Shown in pieces: positions 37,901 through 48,664 of a stretch of DNA of 64,000 nucleotides (its first letter is position 1; every line of letters starts with the position of its first letter). A program made the translations under genes and the position numbers. The stretch is from the NCBI RefSeq assembly GCF_014839835.1, contig NC_071634.1, positions 15,792,453-15,856,452 on the forward strand, read 5' to 3'. The notes under the pieces were generated by a model, which had not been told where the DNA came from, searched no databases, and saw nothing but the letters and a program-made list of their open reading frames with translations. This stretch comes from Dryobates pubescens. Its lineage: Eukaryota > Chordata > Aves > Piciformes > Picidae.

Positions 37901-40900
37901 GCCCTGTCCCGCTGCTGCAGGGGCCCTGCCCCGCTGCTGCAGGGGCCCTGTCCCGCTGCTGCAGGGGCCCTGTCCCGCTGCTGCAGGGTCCCTGCCCGGC
38001 CCTGTCCCGGTGGGGCTCACCTGGAGCCGCAGGAAGCCGGTGCTGACAGGGGTGGCCATGCAGCGGGGCTGGGCAGCCAGGCGACAGCACATGCTGCCAT
38101 ACAGGGGCACCCAGCAGGAGCTCTCCTCTGTTGTGGGGGACACACAGAATGGGGATGGGCACATACACCCCACATACACCTCCCACACACCTCACTGGGA
38201 CCCCAGACTCACCTCCCACCCCAGCCTCCCCTCAGGTTCACCTCTACCCTGGACCAGCCAGGACCCCCCAGACCTCTCTTTCCTCACCCCACCAAGACCT
38301 CCCAAACATCCCCCCTGCCCCCAGCAGTCCCTCAACCCCACCAGCACTCCCCCTACCTTTTTCTTCCCCCTCTACCCCATCCCAGACTCCTCTCTCCATC
38401 CCGCCAGGCCCCTCACTAGGCCCATCCTACCCCCAGACCCATTTGTCCTCCACTCCAACAGGCACCTGAACCAGCCAGGACATACAGACTCTTCCCCCTA
38501 CCCCTCCAGGACCTCCAAACCCCTCTACCCACCCTGCTAGGACCTTGAGACCCATCTTACCCTCAGACCCATCCTACCTGCAGAGCCCTCACCACACCAG
38601 AACTGACCCTCAGAACCTTTCCTCACCTCACCAGAACCCCCAGACCCCTCTCCCCACCTCACCAGACCCCCAGACCCCTCTCTTTTTACCCCATCAGTCC
38701 TCAGAGCTCCCTCCTCAGCCCACCAGGACCCCCAGGCTCCCCTCTCCTCACCCCGTGGGTGCACAGAGCCCTCTTCCCACTCAGCCAGGACCTTAAGACT
38801 CAGCCCAGCACGTCCCCATCTGCTCACCGTTGCTGGCGATGGTCAGGTCGTGGGTGCGGAACCCATCCTGCACCTCGGCCAGGGACAGCACAGCGTGGGC
38901 CAGGAGGTGGAACTTGGGGCCCCTGGGTGGGGACAGCCAGTGAGGGGAGCAGGGAGAGGGGGGGCCATGAGGGGAGAACACTGGAGGACATTGGGGGTCA
39001 TTGGGAGATAACTGGGGGAACACAGCAGGTGAGGGGGCACTGGGGGCATTGTGACAAGGGCACAGGGTGGGGACATGGCAGGTGGGGGGACACTGGGGGG
39101 ACAAGGCGGGTGGGAGGACATAGGGGGACAGTGGTGGGATATGGTTAAGTGGACAGTGGGGAGACAGCGGACAGGGGCACAGTGGGGGCACAGCGGGGGC
39201 ACAGCGGGGGCACAGCGGACAGGGGCACACCGGGGGCACACCGGGGGCACAGCGGACAGGGGCACACCGGGGGCACACCGGGGGCACAGCGGACAGGGGC
39301 GCACACCGGGGGCACAGCGGACAGGGGCACAGTGGGGGCACAGCGGGGGCACAGCGGACAGGGGCGCACACCGGGGGCACAGCGGACAGGGGCACAGTGG
39401 GGGCACAGCGGGGGCACAGCGGACAGGGGCACAGTGGGGGCACAGCGGGGGCACAGCGGACAGGGGCACACCGGGGGCACAGCGGACAGGGGCACAGTGG
39501 GGGCACAGCGGGGGCACAGCGGACAGGGGCACAGTGGGGGCACAGCGGGGGCACAGCGGACAGGGGCACAGTGGGGGCACACCGGGGGCACAGCGGACAG
39601 GGGCACACCGGGGGCACACCGGGGGCACAGTGGACAGGGGCACAGCGGGGGCACACCGGGGGCACAGCGGACAGGGGCACACCGGGGGCACACCGGGGGC
39701 ACAGCGGACAGGGGCACAGCGGGGGCACAGCGGACAGGGGCACAGTGGGGGCACACCAGGGGCACAGCGGACAGGGGCACACCGGGGGCACACCGGGGGC
39801 ACAGCGGACAGGGGCACACCGGGGGCACAGCGGACAGGGGCACAGTGGGGGCACAGCGGGGGCACACCGGGGGCACAGCGGACAGGGGCACACCGGGGGC
39901 ACACCGGGGGCACAGCGGACAGGGGCACAGTGGGGGCACACCGGGGGCACAGCGGACAGGGGCACAGTGGGGACACACCGGGGGCATAGCGGACAGGGGC
40001 ACACCGGGGGCACAGCGGGGGCACAGCGGACAGGGGCACAGTGGGGGCACAGCGGGGGCACAGCGGACAGGGGCACACCGGGGGCACAGCGGACAGGGGC
40101 ACACCGGGGACACACCGGGGGCATAGTGGACAGGGGCACACCGGGGACACACCGGGGGCACAGCGGACAGGGGCACACCGGGGACACACCGGGGGCATAG
40201 CGGACAGGGGCACACCGGGGACACACCGGGGGCATAGTGGACAGGGGCACACCGGGGACACACCGGGGGCACAGCGGACAGGGGCACACCGGGGACACAC
40301 CGGGGGCATAGCGGACAGGGGCACACCGGGGGCACACTGGGGGCACAGTGGACAGGGGCACACTGGGGGCACACTGGGGGCACAGCGGACTGGGGCACAG
40401 TGGGGGCACACCGGGGGCACAGTGGACAGGGGCACAGCGGGGGCACACCGGGGGCACAGCGGACAGGGGCACAGCAGGGGCGCAGCGGGGGCACGGGTGG
40501 GTACTCACGGCACGTTGGGGGCTGGCAGCAGAAGGGGCCCGGTGCCCCCGGTGCCCCCATTGCCAGGGGGGCTGCCGGGCCCCCCGTCCAGGGCAGCCCT
40601 GACTCTCTTGCCGGAGGAGCGGCCCAGGGAGGTGCTGAGGCGAGTCGCCAGCTTCCGGGGGGTGCTGCCCTGCGTGCCCCCCCCCGCCAGCCCTGCGCTG
40701 TACAGCTCAACCTTCAGCTCAAAGTCGGGGCCAGCCTCTGAGCTGGGGGGGAGCACGGGGTGAGGGGGGGCATGAACACCCCCATCCCTGCCCCGGCGCC
40801 CCCCCGTGACACACTGCAAAATGGGGGTCGCCCCGGGGGGCGGCAGGGAAGGACGAGGGTGATCCTGGGGGGTGGCAGAGGAGGGTAAGTGTCCTCTTTG

Positions 40901-43900
40901 TGGGGTGCAGGGGTGGGAAAGGGTCCAGAGGCAGGCAGGGTCTGCCCAGAATGAGGCACAGGAGGGCAGGGGTGACCTCAGGGACTGTCAGGGGACCCCT
41001 CGGGATGAGACTGGGGAGGGTAAGGGTGCCCCCGAGGGTTGGCAGGGGAGGGTAAGGTTTCCCTTTGGGGCTCAGGGGTCCAGGGGAAGACAGAGGTGAC
41101 TTTGGGGTCATGTAGAGAAGGGGAAGGGTCATCTTGCAGGGCGTGCAGGGGCAGGGAGGAGTCCTTGCTGAGAGGAGTCAGGGAAGGGCAAGGGTCCAGG
41201 GGACAGCAGGGTCCCCCAGAATGAGGCAAGGGAGGGCAGGGGCGACCCAGGGGAGGGACTGGCAGAGGATCCCCTGGGATGAGGCAGAAGGGGGCAGGAG
41301 TGAGGCCAAGGGAGTCCAGGGTAGGTCAGCCCCCACTCACAAGAGGACAGGGCTCTCGAAGCAGATGTCGGTGAGGGTCCGGTCCACCAGCACCATGGGG
41401 GTGTCGTGGATCTCAGCCCCCAGCTGCAGCAGGCAGAACACGGCACAGCGGTGCAGCTCTGCGGGACAGAGGCTGTCAGAGCCGGGGGGGGCAAAGGGGG
41501 GGCTCTGCAATGTCTCCTTCAACCCCCACTCACCTCCCTTGTTCCTGAAGTACTCAGTGTCCTTCCACATCAGAGGGATGCGCAGGTCTGGGGGACAGGG
41601 AAGGTGGGTTGTGGGGTGAGTGACCCTCCCTCAGCACCATGGGGATATCTGCGCTCAGGACTCCCCAGCTGCCCCCCAGCACAGCCCCATGGGGACACCT
41701 GAAGGTCCCTTGCTGGCTGCCAGCACCCAGGGCCCCCCAGCAGCCCCCACCCCAGGAGGTCACGCAGCTGGCAGGTGCTTGGTGCACCCAGCCCACCCCA
41801 GTGTGTGGGGGGCCCAGCAGGACCCTCCCGTACCTGAGACGCAGACAGTGCCCCGGCAGGGCAGGCGCTCGTCCATGGGTCCAGCGTCCGAGGGGCTGTG
41901 GGGGGGTGACAGGGGTGGGGGTGAAGCAAGATGGGGGTGAGACAGGGACAGACACAAAGCATGGAGGAGAGAGATGTGGGACAGATGCAGTGGGATGGGG
42001 TGAGGTGGGATGGGGATGAAGTGGGGCAGGGATGAAGTGGGGAAGGGATGAAGTGGGATGGGGTGAAGAGGGGCAGGGATGAAGTGGGGCAGGGATGAAG
42101 TGGTGCGGGGATGAAGTGGTGCGGGGATGAAGTGGGGCAGGGATGAAGTGGGGTGGGGGTGAAGTGGTGCGGGGATGAAGTGGGGCAGGGATGAAGTGGG
42201 GCAGGGATGAAGAGGGGTGGGGTGAAGTGGGGCAGGGATGAAGAGGGATGGGGTGAAGTGGGGCGGGGGTGAAGTGGTGCAGGGATGAAGTGGGGCAGGG
42301 GTGAAGAGGGATGCAGGTCCCCCCGGGCGCTCCCCAGCCCACCCCCGGGCGCTCACCGCCGGGCTGTCCGCCGCAGCACCTGGGCCTCCTTCCTGCGCTG
42401 CAGCTCAGCCATGTATGCCAGCACTCGGGCGTTGCACAGCAGCAGCCCCTTGGCAGCCTCCAGCGCCTGCTCGGGCCGGCTGCAGGCCCCCAGCAGCTTC
42501 AGGGCCCCCTCCCGCAGCCGCAGCTCCCGCTCCAGCTTCCGCTGCATCTCCGGCTCCTGCACCGGCACACGGGGAGCACCGGGCTGGGGGGCTGCGGGGG
42601 GGGTCCCTTCCCACCCCCTGCATCGGGGCTGCCACGTCTCCTCCGGGACATGCGGCCACCGGCTCCTCGGGGTCCCCCTGCAGCCACCTGCCTCAGTCCC
42701 TGTCCCACCACCCCGGAATGGCCCCCAGAGACCTGCAGCTGCAGCCCCCCAGCCCCTGACAGGCCCCCAGGCCCTCGACAGCCCCCAGCCACTTGCACAA
42801 GGGGACCGTGGCTCCCCAGAGACATCGTGTGCCCCACGGATGTGTCAGGCACTCTATGGAGGCAGTGTGCACCCCACGGGGGAACCGCCCCAAGGGTACC
42901 CCAGGGACCCCCACAACCAAGCCATGCACCCCATGGACACATCGTGTACCCCACAGGGGAGCCACGCACCCCATGGAGAGACAGTGCACCCGTGGATGTA
43001 CCATGCACCCCACAAATACATCATGGACCCCATGGCAGAGCCATGCACCCCACAGCAGTGACACACCCCACAGATACCTCATGCACCCCCATGGGTGTGC
43101 CACACACCCCACAAATACATCACATACCCCAAAAGGGCACCACGTGCCCCATGGACACCCCCAGCACCCCACGGGTGTGCCACGCACCCACAGACACATT
43201 ATGAACCCCACAGACGTGCTGTGTGTCCCCAGGTCGCGCCTCACGCCCCACAGATACACCCTGTGTACCCCACGGGGGAACGGTGCACCCCACAGGTACC
43301 CCATAAGGGAACCGTACCCCCCCTCCCCAGGTGCAGCACCCCAGGGTGGAGCCTCTGCCCCACAGATACCCCATGCCCCCCATGGACGTGCCACATGCCC
43401 AACACACACATGATGGACCCCACAGACACACCATGGGCTCCACGGGTACACCCCACAGGCACCCCACGGAGGTGCCACGGACGCTGTGGATGTGCCACAC
43501 ATCCCCCAGAGCTATCCCGTGCCCCACAGATATCCCCTGCACCCCCCAGCAAAGCCACTCACCCCACAGATACACCACGTACCCCACAGGGAAGCCACAC
43601 ACCCCACAGACGCCCCCTGCACCCCGTGGGTGTGCCACATGCACCCCGGATACACTGTGCACCCCACAAGGGAACCACCCCCCCCCCAGACGCCCCACAA
43701 CCCCCCAGCCATGCCCCACACTGCCCACATCCCTACCATGCAGCCACATCATGCACCCCATAGGGCAGCCACGTACCCCACGGATACCCCCACCCACAGC
43801 CACCCCCCCCGCCCCACAGACACCCCACAAGCCCCCCCACAAGCCCCCCAACTCCCTGCTGGTACCGGCTGCTGCTCCATCCTGGTACCGGCTGCTGCTC

Positions 43901-46900
43901 ACACATCCTCATCCTCATCCTCTCCCCCCTCCCCCCCCCGGGCCCCCTGCCCATGAGCCGCAGTGACGTCATCACTGCTATAAATAACCCTACGAGGGGG
44001 GAGATGGGGGGGGGGGGCTGCACCCCCCAAAGAGAGTACGGGTGGGGAGAGCTCTTCATCTTCCTAGGACCCCTCAGACCCCCAGACCCCGGGGAACCCA
44101 GGCTCTAGGGGATGCCTGAAGGTGGGTCCTGGAGGGGGGGGGGGGAGGGGGGTTGGGGGGAGGTGGGGGGCAGGGGGTGCCCCAGTTCCTACCTGGAGGC
44201 TAATGGCGATCTGCCGGATATAAAGCATGTTGAGATCCTCCAGGATCCGCAGCTTCTCCTGCATCTGCAGGCGTTGCCCCCTCCCAGCTACCTCCATGGG
44301 GACCCCCTCGGTTATTTGGGGGGGCTGGGGGGGGGTCCAGCCCAGTTCCCCACTCGTAGAGGCCAATGCATCCAGCGCTGGTGGGAGATGGGGTTTTCTG
44401 GGAAGAAGCCCCCCCCTCCCCAACACACACCCTCCCTCAGAATAATATGGCTGTGGAGAGAAAAGGGCCTTTCATCAACACCCCCTTCCAACGCAAATGG
44501 GGTCCCCCCCCTCCGGTATCGGCCACCCCCTCCCGCAGAACAACCAAGCACTGTGCGGGAAAGGGCAGCGGGGGCGGGGAGGGGAGGGGAGTGGGGGGAT
44601 GGAATGGGGGAGGGGGGAAGCAGGGGTGCAGGGTTTGGAGTGCAGAGGAGGGGGTGCACGGATGGCTGCTGGTGTCAGCTGCAGGGGATGGGGTGCAGGG
44701 GATAGGGGACGAGATAGGGTGCAGGGTTTGGGGTGCATGGGACAGGGTGGAGGGGATGGGGGGCAGGGAGGGAAGAAGGGGTGCTGCAGACAGAGGCTGG
44801 ATGGGGTAAGGGCACAAGGTGGGGTGCAGGGTTCAGGGTGCAGAGGGGGGGGGGGTGCATGGACAGGATGAGATGCAGCGTTTGGGGTGAAGAGGAGGGG
44901 GAACAAGGGGTGCTGCAGATGGGGTGCAGGGTTAGGGGTGTAAGGACACAAGACAAGGTGAAGGGCATGCAGTGTTGGGGGGACAAGGGGTGCTGTAGAC
45001 GGTGCAGGGACAGGATGAGTTGCAAGGGTTGGGGTGAGGGGATGGGAGAAGGGGGCTGGGGTCGGTGCAGGGGTTGGAGGACAGGGACAGAAGAAAGGGT
45101 GCAGGAGATGGGTTGCAGGGAGGGGACAAGGGGTGCAGGGGACGGGAAGCTGCGGATGGGGTGCAGGGATGGGTCAGAGGGATCAGGGGACTGGAAAAGG
45201 GGTGGTGGGCAGGGGGACAAGGGCTGAAGTGAGGGGGCGGGATGAGGGGGGCAGGGGTTGGGGCAAGGGACGAAAAAGGGTGCTGGGGATGGAGTTCAGA
45301 GGACAGAACAGGGGGTACGGGGATGGGATATAGCAGCCAGGATGGGGTACAGGGGACAGAAGGAGGGGTGCGGGGTGCAGGGGACGGGACAGGGAGTGTC
45401 CCTGCAGAGAGGGTGCAGGGACAGGAGACAAGGGACGAGACAGGGAGTGCGGGGACGAGGTGCAAGGTTGGGGGGGCTGGGTTTGAGACGCAGCAGGCGG
45501 GGTGGGGGACACAAGACGGGGTTCGGGGGACAGGGCACAAGACGGGGTGCAGGCACAGGGCGCGGGGTTTGGAGTGCAGCAAGAGGGAGGGCTGGAACTG
45601 GGGGTGCGGGGACCGGTTCAGATTGAGAGGAAGGGGAACGGATCGGGGTGTAGGGAGGGGACAGAGCACCGGAACCGGCACCGGGACCGACGCGGGAACG
45701 AGCCCGGAGGGGGTGGGGGGCACCGGACAAGGTCCCGGTGCCGGCCGCCGCCCCCTGCCGGCCCCGGTGGGCGCAACACCGCGACCCCCCTCCCCCCCCC
45801 CCGCCCTTCCCTGCTGCCGGTACCTTCCGCCGCTCCCGCTCCGCCACGGCGCTCACAGGAAGGCGGCGGCCTCCCCTGCTCCGGCCCCGGCCCGGCCCGC
45901 CCCGTCTCCCCCCGCCCGTTCCCCCGCCCCACGGCGGCACCGGCGGTAACGGCGGCTTCGGGACAACCCCCTTGTGTGCATCGGGGAAGCTCCAAATGCA
46001 GCGGAACCCCGCCATGTGCAGCCGGTACCGGCGGAACCGGCACCAGCCCCCCCGAGAGCGTGTGCACCAGGACACGTCGACCGTCATGTACAGCCGGTAC
46101 CGAGGGAACCGGACTCCCCCCAAGCGTACCGAGGAATCATTCCATGTGTAGCTGGTACCGGCGGAAGCAGGACCCCCCCATATGCACCGGGTTCCCCCCT
46201 CCCAAGTGCACTGAGACGCCTCCACCGCCGTGTGCAGCCGGTACCAGGGGAACCAGGACCTCCCCTACCCTATGCTCCGGGGACCCCCCTCAATGGGCAC
46301 CGGGACACGTCCACCACCACGTGTGTCCGGTACCGGGGAAAGCAGGATTCCTGTCGTTTCACCAGGCCCCCCCCAAAATTCCCTGGGGGAACAAAAACCT
46401 CTCCAACCGCACCAGGGAACCCCTTCCCCGCACTGCACCAGAACCCTTCCCGCTGCACCACGACACCCCCACCCCCCCCGTTTGCAGTGTCCCCCCCCCG
46501 CTGCCCCGTGCTCAGCCGGTGCCACGTGCCCTGTGTCCGGTGTGACGAGGGTCCCGTTCCCTCAGCTACGTCTTCCCCCACGTCCCCCCTTCCCGGTCAC
46601 CCCGGCCCCCGCAGCCACCGAGGGCCCCCGGCTCGGATTCCGGTGCCAGGCCCTGGCCGCACCGGCCCCCGCCCCGGGGCAGGAGTAGCTGGAGACGGGG
46701 GTACCGGTGCCGCAGTCCTGCCACACCGGGCTAGCAACAGCCGGGGGCGAGGGCGGCCATGCCGCAAGCGCAGGCGAGAGCGACAGGAAATCCCGGCTGG
46801 GCCGGTGCCACCTGGTGCTGCCGGTGGGACGGGCACGACAAGCAGACGGTACCGGGGGCGGGGGAGTGGCTGCCGGCGGCAGCCTGACCGTGCGACCTGG

Positions 46901-47377
46901 GTGCTGGTGCCAGTGGTTGTAGCAGTGCCAGCGGTGGTGCCGGTGGTGGTGCCAGTGCAAGTGGCAGTGCTGGTACCAGCGCTGGTGCTGATACCATTGC
47001 CACTGGTAGTACACGTGCCAGTGCTGGTAGCAATGCCGGTGGCAGAGCTAGTGCCCAGTACTGGTGGTGAAACTAGTGGCAGTGATAGAACCAGTGCCAG
47101 TACCAGTACTGGTGCCACTTCTGGTGATAGTGACAATGTGAATGGCAATGCCAAGTACCGATGCCAGTACTGGTTCTGGTGCTGGTGCCAGTGCCTTTGC
47201 TAGTGCCGTTTGCCTTTGCCAGTGCCAATGGCGGTGGCAGTGCCAGTACTGGTGCCAGTGCCATACCTGCGAGCAGTCGGCCAGGACGCTCAGCCGGCAG
47301 CGCCCACGGCGGATCTCCATCTCCAGCGCTGAGCCGCGGGCCACCGTCAGCCGGCTCCGCTGGTTACGGCAGAACAT
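34913..47377 (-). CDS. RTKN: Rhotekin, Rho-GTP effector
   Basis: Twelve coding exons: 47267-47377, 42357-42556, 41834-41895, 41534-41587, 41341-41458, 40509-40742, 38828-38922, 38021-38127, 37210-37335, 36969-37134, 36328-36432 and 34913-35208. They give 557 residues (human about 563). The start MFCRNQRSRLTVARGSALEM matches mammalian RTKN. An HR1 Rho-binding domain (about 38-105, RKLERELRLREGALKLLGAC), an anillin-homology region (RIPLMWKDTEYFRNKGE; EAGPDFELKVELYSA; DGFRTHDLTIASN) and a PH domain (about 310-430, RLYCVLRGTDLLCYRG; WMEAFWQHFYDMSQWKQCCE) follow. It binds GTP-RhoA and septins. A second start, MQEKLRILEDLNMLYIRQIA at 44193-44264, replaces exon 1 and gives 544 residues. Introns are packed with minisatellites. 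Confidence 0.95.
35270..35720. repeat. Degenerate GTGCCCC minisatellite in the last RTKN intron
   Basis: Units of about 30-35 bases of the form gggatgtgccccgtggccaa recur with heavy drift. Non-coding. Confidence 0.7.
35838..35950 (-). other. RTKN: Candidate alternative terminal exon of RTKN
   Basis: On the minus strand a strong acceptor (pyrimidine-rich tract, then ggcactgcag) at 35951-35953 opens a frame in phase with the upstream exon ending 36328. It reads ALPGPAGPAPACEGLLLQDN, then AVSAEIRALLSTYYSDR, then TGA. A donor-like AG|GTGATG overlaps the stop. Splicing on to the normal last exon from that donor would also stop at once. It could therefore be an alternative C-terminus that drops the normal last exon. 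I know no such tail in mammalian RTKN, so this is a candidate only. Confidence 0.35.
36530..36835. repeat. 18-base minisatellite in an RTKN intron
   Basis: Unit ccactgggatgggggtcc and variants (caccaggataggggtcc, ctcactgggatagaggtcc) repeated about 16 times. Non-coding, between the exons starting 37134 and 36432. Confidence 0.9.
37500..37850. repeat. CCCATC/CCTGTCC low-complexity tract
   Basis: Irregular pyrimidine-rich words (tccccatccc, tccctgtcc, catcctcatc) on the plus strand in the RTKN intron between the exons ending 38021 and starting 37335. No coding potential. Confidence 0.7.
37901..37990. repeat. Four copies of a 22-base repeat
   Basis: The word gctgctgcag occurs at 37911, 37933, 37955 and 37977, exactly 22 bases apart, inside the unit ccctgtcccgctgctgcagg. 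Nearly perfect copies imply recent expansion. Confidence 0.9.
39150..40495. repeat. Large GC-rich minisatellite, 15- and 12-base units, in an RTKN intron
   Basis: Built from a 15-base word (gcacagcggacaggg) and a 12-base word (gcacaccggggg or gcacagcggggg) combined into 27-, 39- and 51-base blocks. I count about 36 copies of the 15-base word. The units are multiples of three without stop words, so long frames stay open on both strands (Gly/His/Thr/Ala/Gln and Cys/Pro/Val/Ala). These are artefacts. It fills the intron between the exons starting 40742 and 38922, right up to the donor region at 40508. Confidence 0.95.
42000..42310. repeat. 18-base minisatellite GAAGTGGGGCAGGGAT
   Basis: Unit gatgaagtggggcaggg with variants (gatgaagtggtgcgggg) repeated about 17 times in the RTKN intron left of the HR1 exon. 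Non-coding. Confidence 0.9.
42830..43830. repeat. Degenerate CACCCCA minisatellite, about 1 kb
   Basis: Words of the form caccccacagatacaccac and gccacgcaccccatggac recur every 30-35 bases with much drift. Several frames remain open by chance. It lies in the long first intron of RTKN. Confidence 0.75.
43964..43986 (+). promoter_or_regulatory. CRE followed by TATA box inside RTKN intron 1
   Basis: A perfect CRE, TGACGTCA, at 43964-43971 is followed 7 bases later by TATAAATA at 43979-43986. In this order the pair would drive plus-strand transcription, antisense to RTKN. No plus-strand coding exon is visible downstream, so a non-coding transcript is the most that could be proposed. TATA boxes are rare in this GC-rich window. 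Confidence 0.4.
44193..44264 (-). CDS. RTKN: Alternative first coding exon of RTKN
   Basis: Encodes MQEKLRILEDLNMLYIRQIA plus ISLQ and ends in donor CAG|GTAGGA. It is in phase 0 with the HR1 exon starting 42556, exactly like the main exon 1. It corresponds to the known second N-terminus of mammalian rhotekin (MQDRL-type). An AG directly precedes the ATG, so it can also be reached by splicing from an upstream exon such as the one ending at 45834. Confidence 0.85.
44600..45640. repeat. GGGTGCAGGGGA purine-rich degenerate repeat
   Basis: On the plus strand words such as ggggtgcagggg, gggacaggg and agggatgggg recur irregularly over about 1 kb of RTKN intron. The G-runs make the plus strand prone to G-quadruplexes. 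Non-coding. Confidence 0.7.
45720..45990 (-). promoter_or_regulatory. RTKN: CpG island with a candidate upstream exon of RTKN
   Basis: CpG-dense stretch inside RTKN intron 1. On the minus strand it ends in a strong donor, GCGGAAG|GTACCG, at 45834. The frame before it reads LPVSAVAERERRK without an ATG in the island and is in phase with the ATG of the exon at 44264. It is best read as a second RTKN promoter with a mostly untranslated first exon for the MQEKL form. Confidence 0.5.
46900..47262. repeat. TGGTGCCAGTG minisatellite beside RTKN exon 1
   Basis: Six- and twelve-base words (gtgccagtactg, ggtggtgccagt) over about 360 bases, ending only 4 bases before the donor of the main first exon (47266). 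Confidence 0.85.
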
Positions 47378-47639
47378 GGTGCCAGGGCCGGTATCGGTGC
47401 CAGTGTCAGGCCACCAGACGTGTCCTCGGCTCTAAGACCAGAGTAAACCCCTCCCTGGCACAGGGCGGGACACACCGGAGGGCACTGCGGGCACTGGGAC
47501 ACACCAATGGCGGCTGCCACTGCCACGAAGTGCCCCGGGGGGCACCGGGGCTGGTACCGGGCAGCGTCTGGCACGGGCAGGACAATGGCCCCAGTCAGTG
47601 GTGACAGCTGCAGGGATAGGGGGAGCGAGGGGGGCAAGG

Positions 47640-48425
47640 GAGCTGTTAGTGAATGCACAGGGTGGGCACGGGCTGGGCATGTGGTGCCTGCAGGGCTGCC
47701 TGTGCAAGAACATGGACAGGACAGTGTCCATGTGCACACACATGTGCCCACCACAGCGTCAGGCTGTGCACACGCGTGTGATGGGGAAACACGCATGTGA
47801 CAAGCAGCACACACGAGTGCCAGGCAGCACAGGAGCGAACAGACAGCACACAGACAGTAGCACACACGTGTGAGCAGGCACACATGTGTGCACAAGCAGC
47901 ACGCACCAGTGAACATGCACGTGGGCATGGGCAGCACGGATGTGAATATGCACATATGTGGGCACGGGCAGCAGACATTTGGATGGGCAGCACATACCTG
48001 TGATGGGCAGCACACATGTAACAGGCAGCACGTGCATGTAGCAGAGAGCACATACGAGTGACAGGCAGCACATACGTGTGGCAGGCAGCACATGCATGTG
48101 CATAGGCAGCAGACACACGTAAGAGATGCCACAGAGGCATGAACAGGCAGTACAGTTGTAACGAGCTGAGCATGTGCGTGACGGGCAGCACACACACGCA
48201 AGAGCACACGCGCGTGGGCAGGCAGCACACGCGTGTCAAGGGGCAGCACACGCGTGTCAAGGGGCAGCACACGTTACTGGGCTGCACACGCATGTGCCAG
48301 GCAGCACATACGTGCCAAGGGGCAGCAGATACACCTTACGGGGCAGCACACACGTGTGACCGGGCACGGCCATGTGCACGTGCAGCACACACGTGTGCAG
48401 CACACACGTGTGCACCTGCCTGCAC
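47640..48425. repeat. ACACACGTGTG / GGCAGCACA repeat between RTKN and INO80B
   Basis: Words such as ggcagcacacacgtgtg recur every 20-30 bases. Long alternating purine-pyrimidine runs (acacacgtgtgcacac type) and many CACGTG palindromes are present. It separates the divergent RTKN and INO80B promoters. Confidence 0.85.
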
Positions 48426-48429
48426 GCGC

Positions 48430-48664
48430 CCCGCCGTGGCACACGCGGCCCAGACGGGAACCGCCGCCGCAGGCCCCAAGTGTTTCCGGTCCGGTTTCCG
48501 CCCGGACCCAGCTCCTCTGTGCCCGCTTCAGAGATGGCGGCCCCGGCACCACCAGCGCTCTCCGCCCGCTGCTGCTGGGCGCGCGTTCCGCCGCGCCGGG
48601 CGGAAGTGGCTCGGCGCCGAATTGGTTCCCCTGCAAGGCGGGACCCCGGCACCTGCGGCGCCGG
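48430..48664 (+). promoter_or_regulatory. INO80B: CpG-rich promoter of INO80B
   Basis: CpG-rich, TATA-less stretch immediately upstream of the INO80B ATG at 48665, following the CA/TG repeat. It contains a CGGAAGTG word (ETS-type) near 48601 and AGATGGCGGC (YY1-type) near 48532. Assignment is by position and motifs only. Confidence 0.45.

Noticed and set aside
39145-40763. Very long open frames on both strands (Cys/Pro/Val-rich and Gly/His/Thr-rich)
   Set aside because: They are translations of the 15/12-base minisatellite, whose units are multiples of three without stop words. Long frames are open on both strands, and none joins a splice model or matches a protein family.
42285-43966. Long plus- and minus-strand frames rich in Pro/His/Thr or Gly/Val/Trp
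   Set aside because: They come from the degenerate CACCCCA repeat in RTKN intron 1. The only real exon in this region is the HR1 exon at 42357-42556 on the minus strand.
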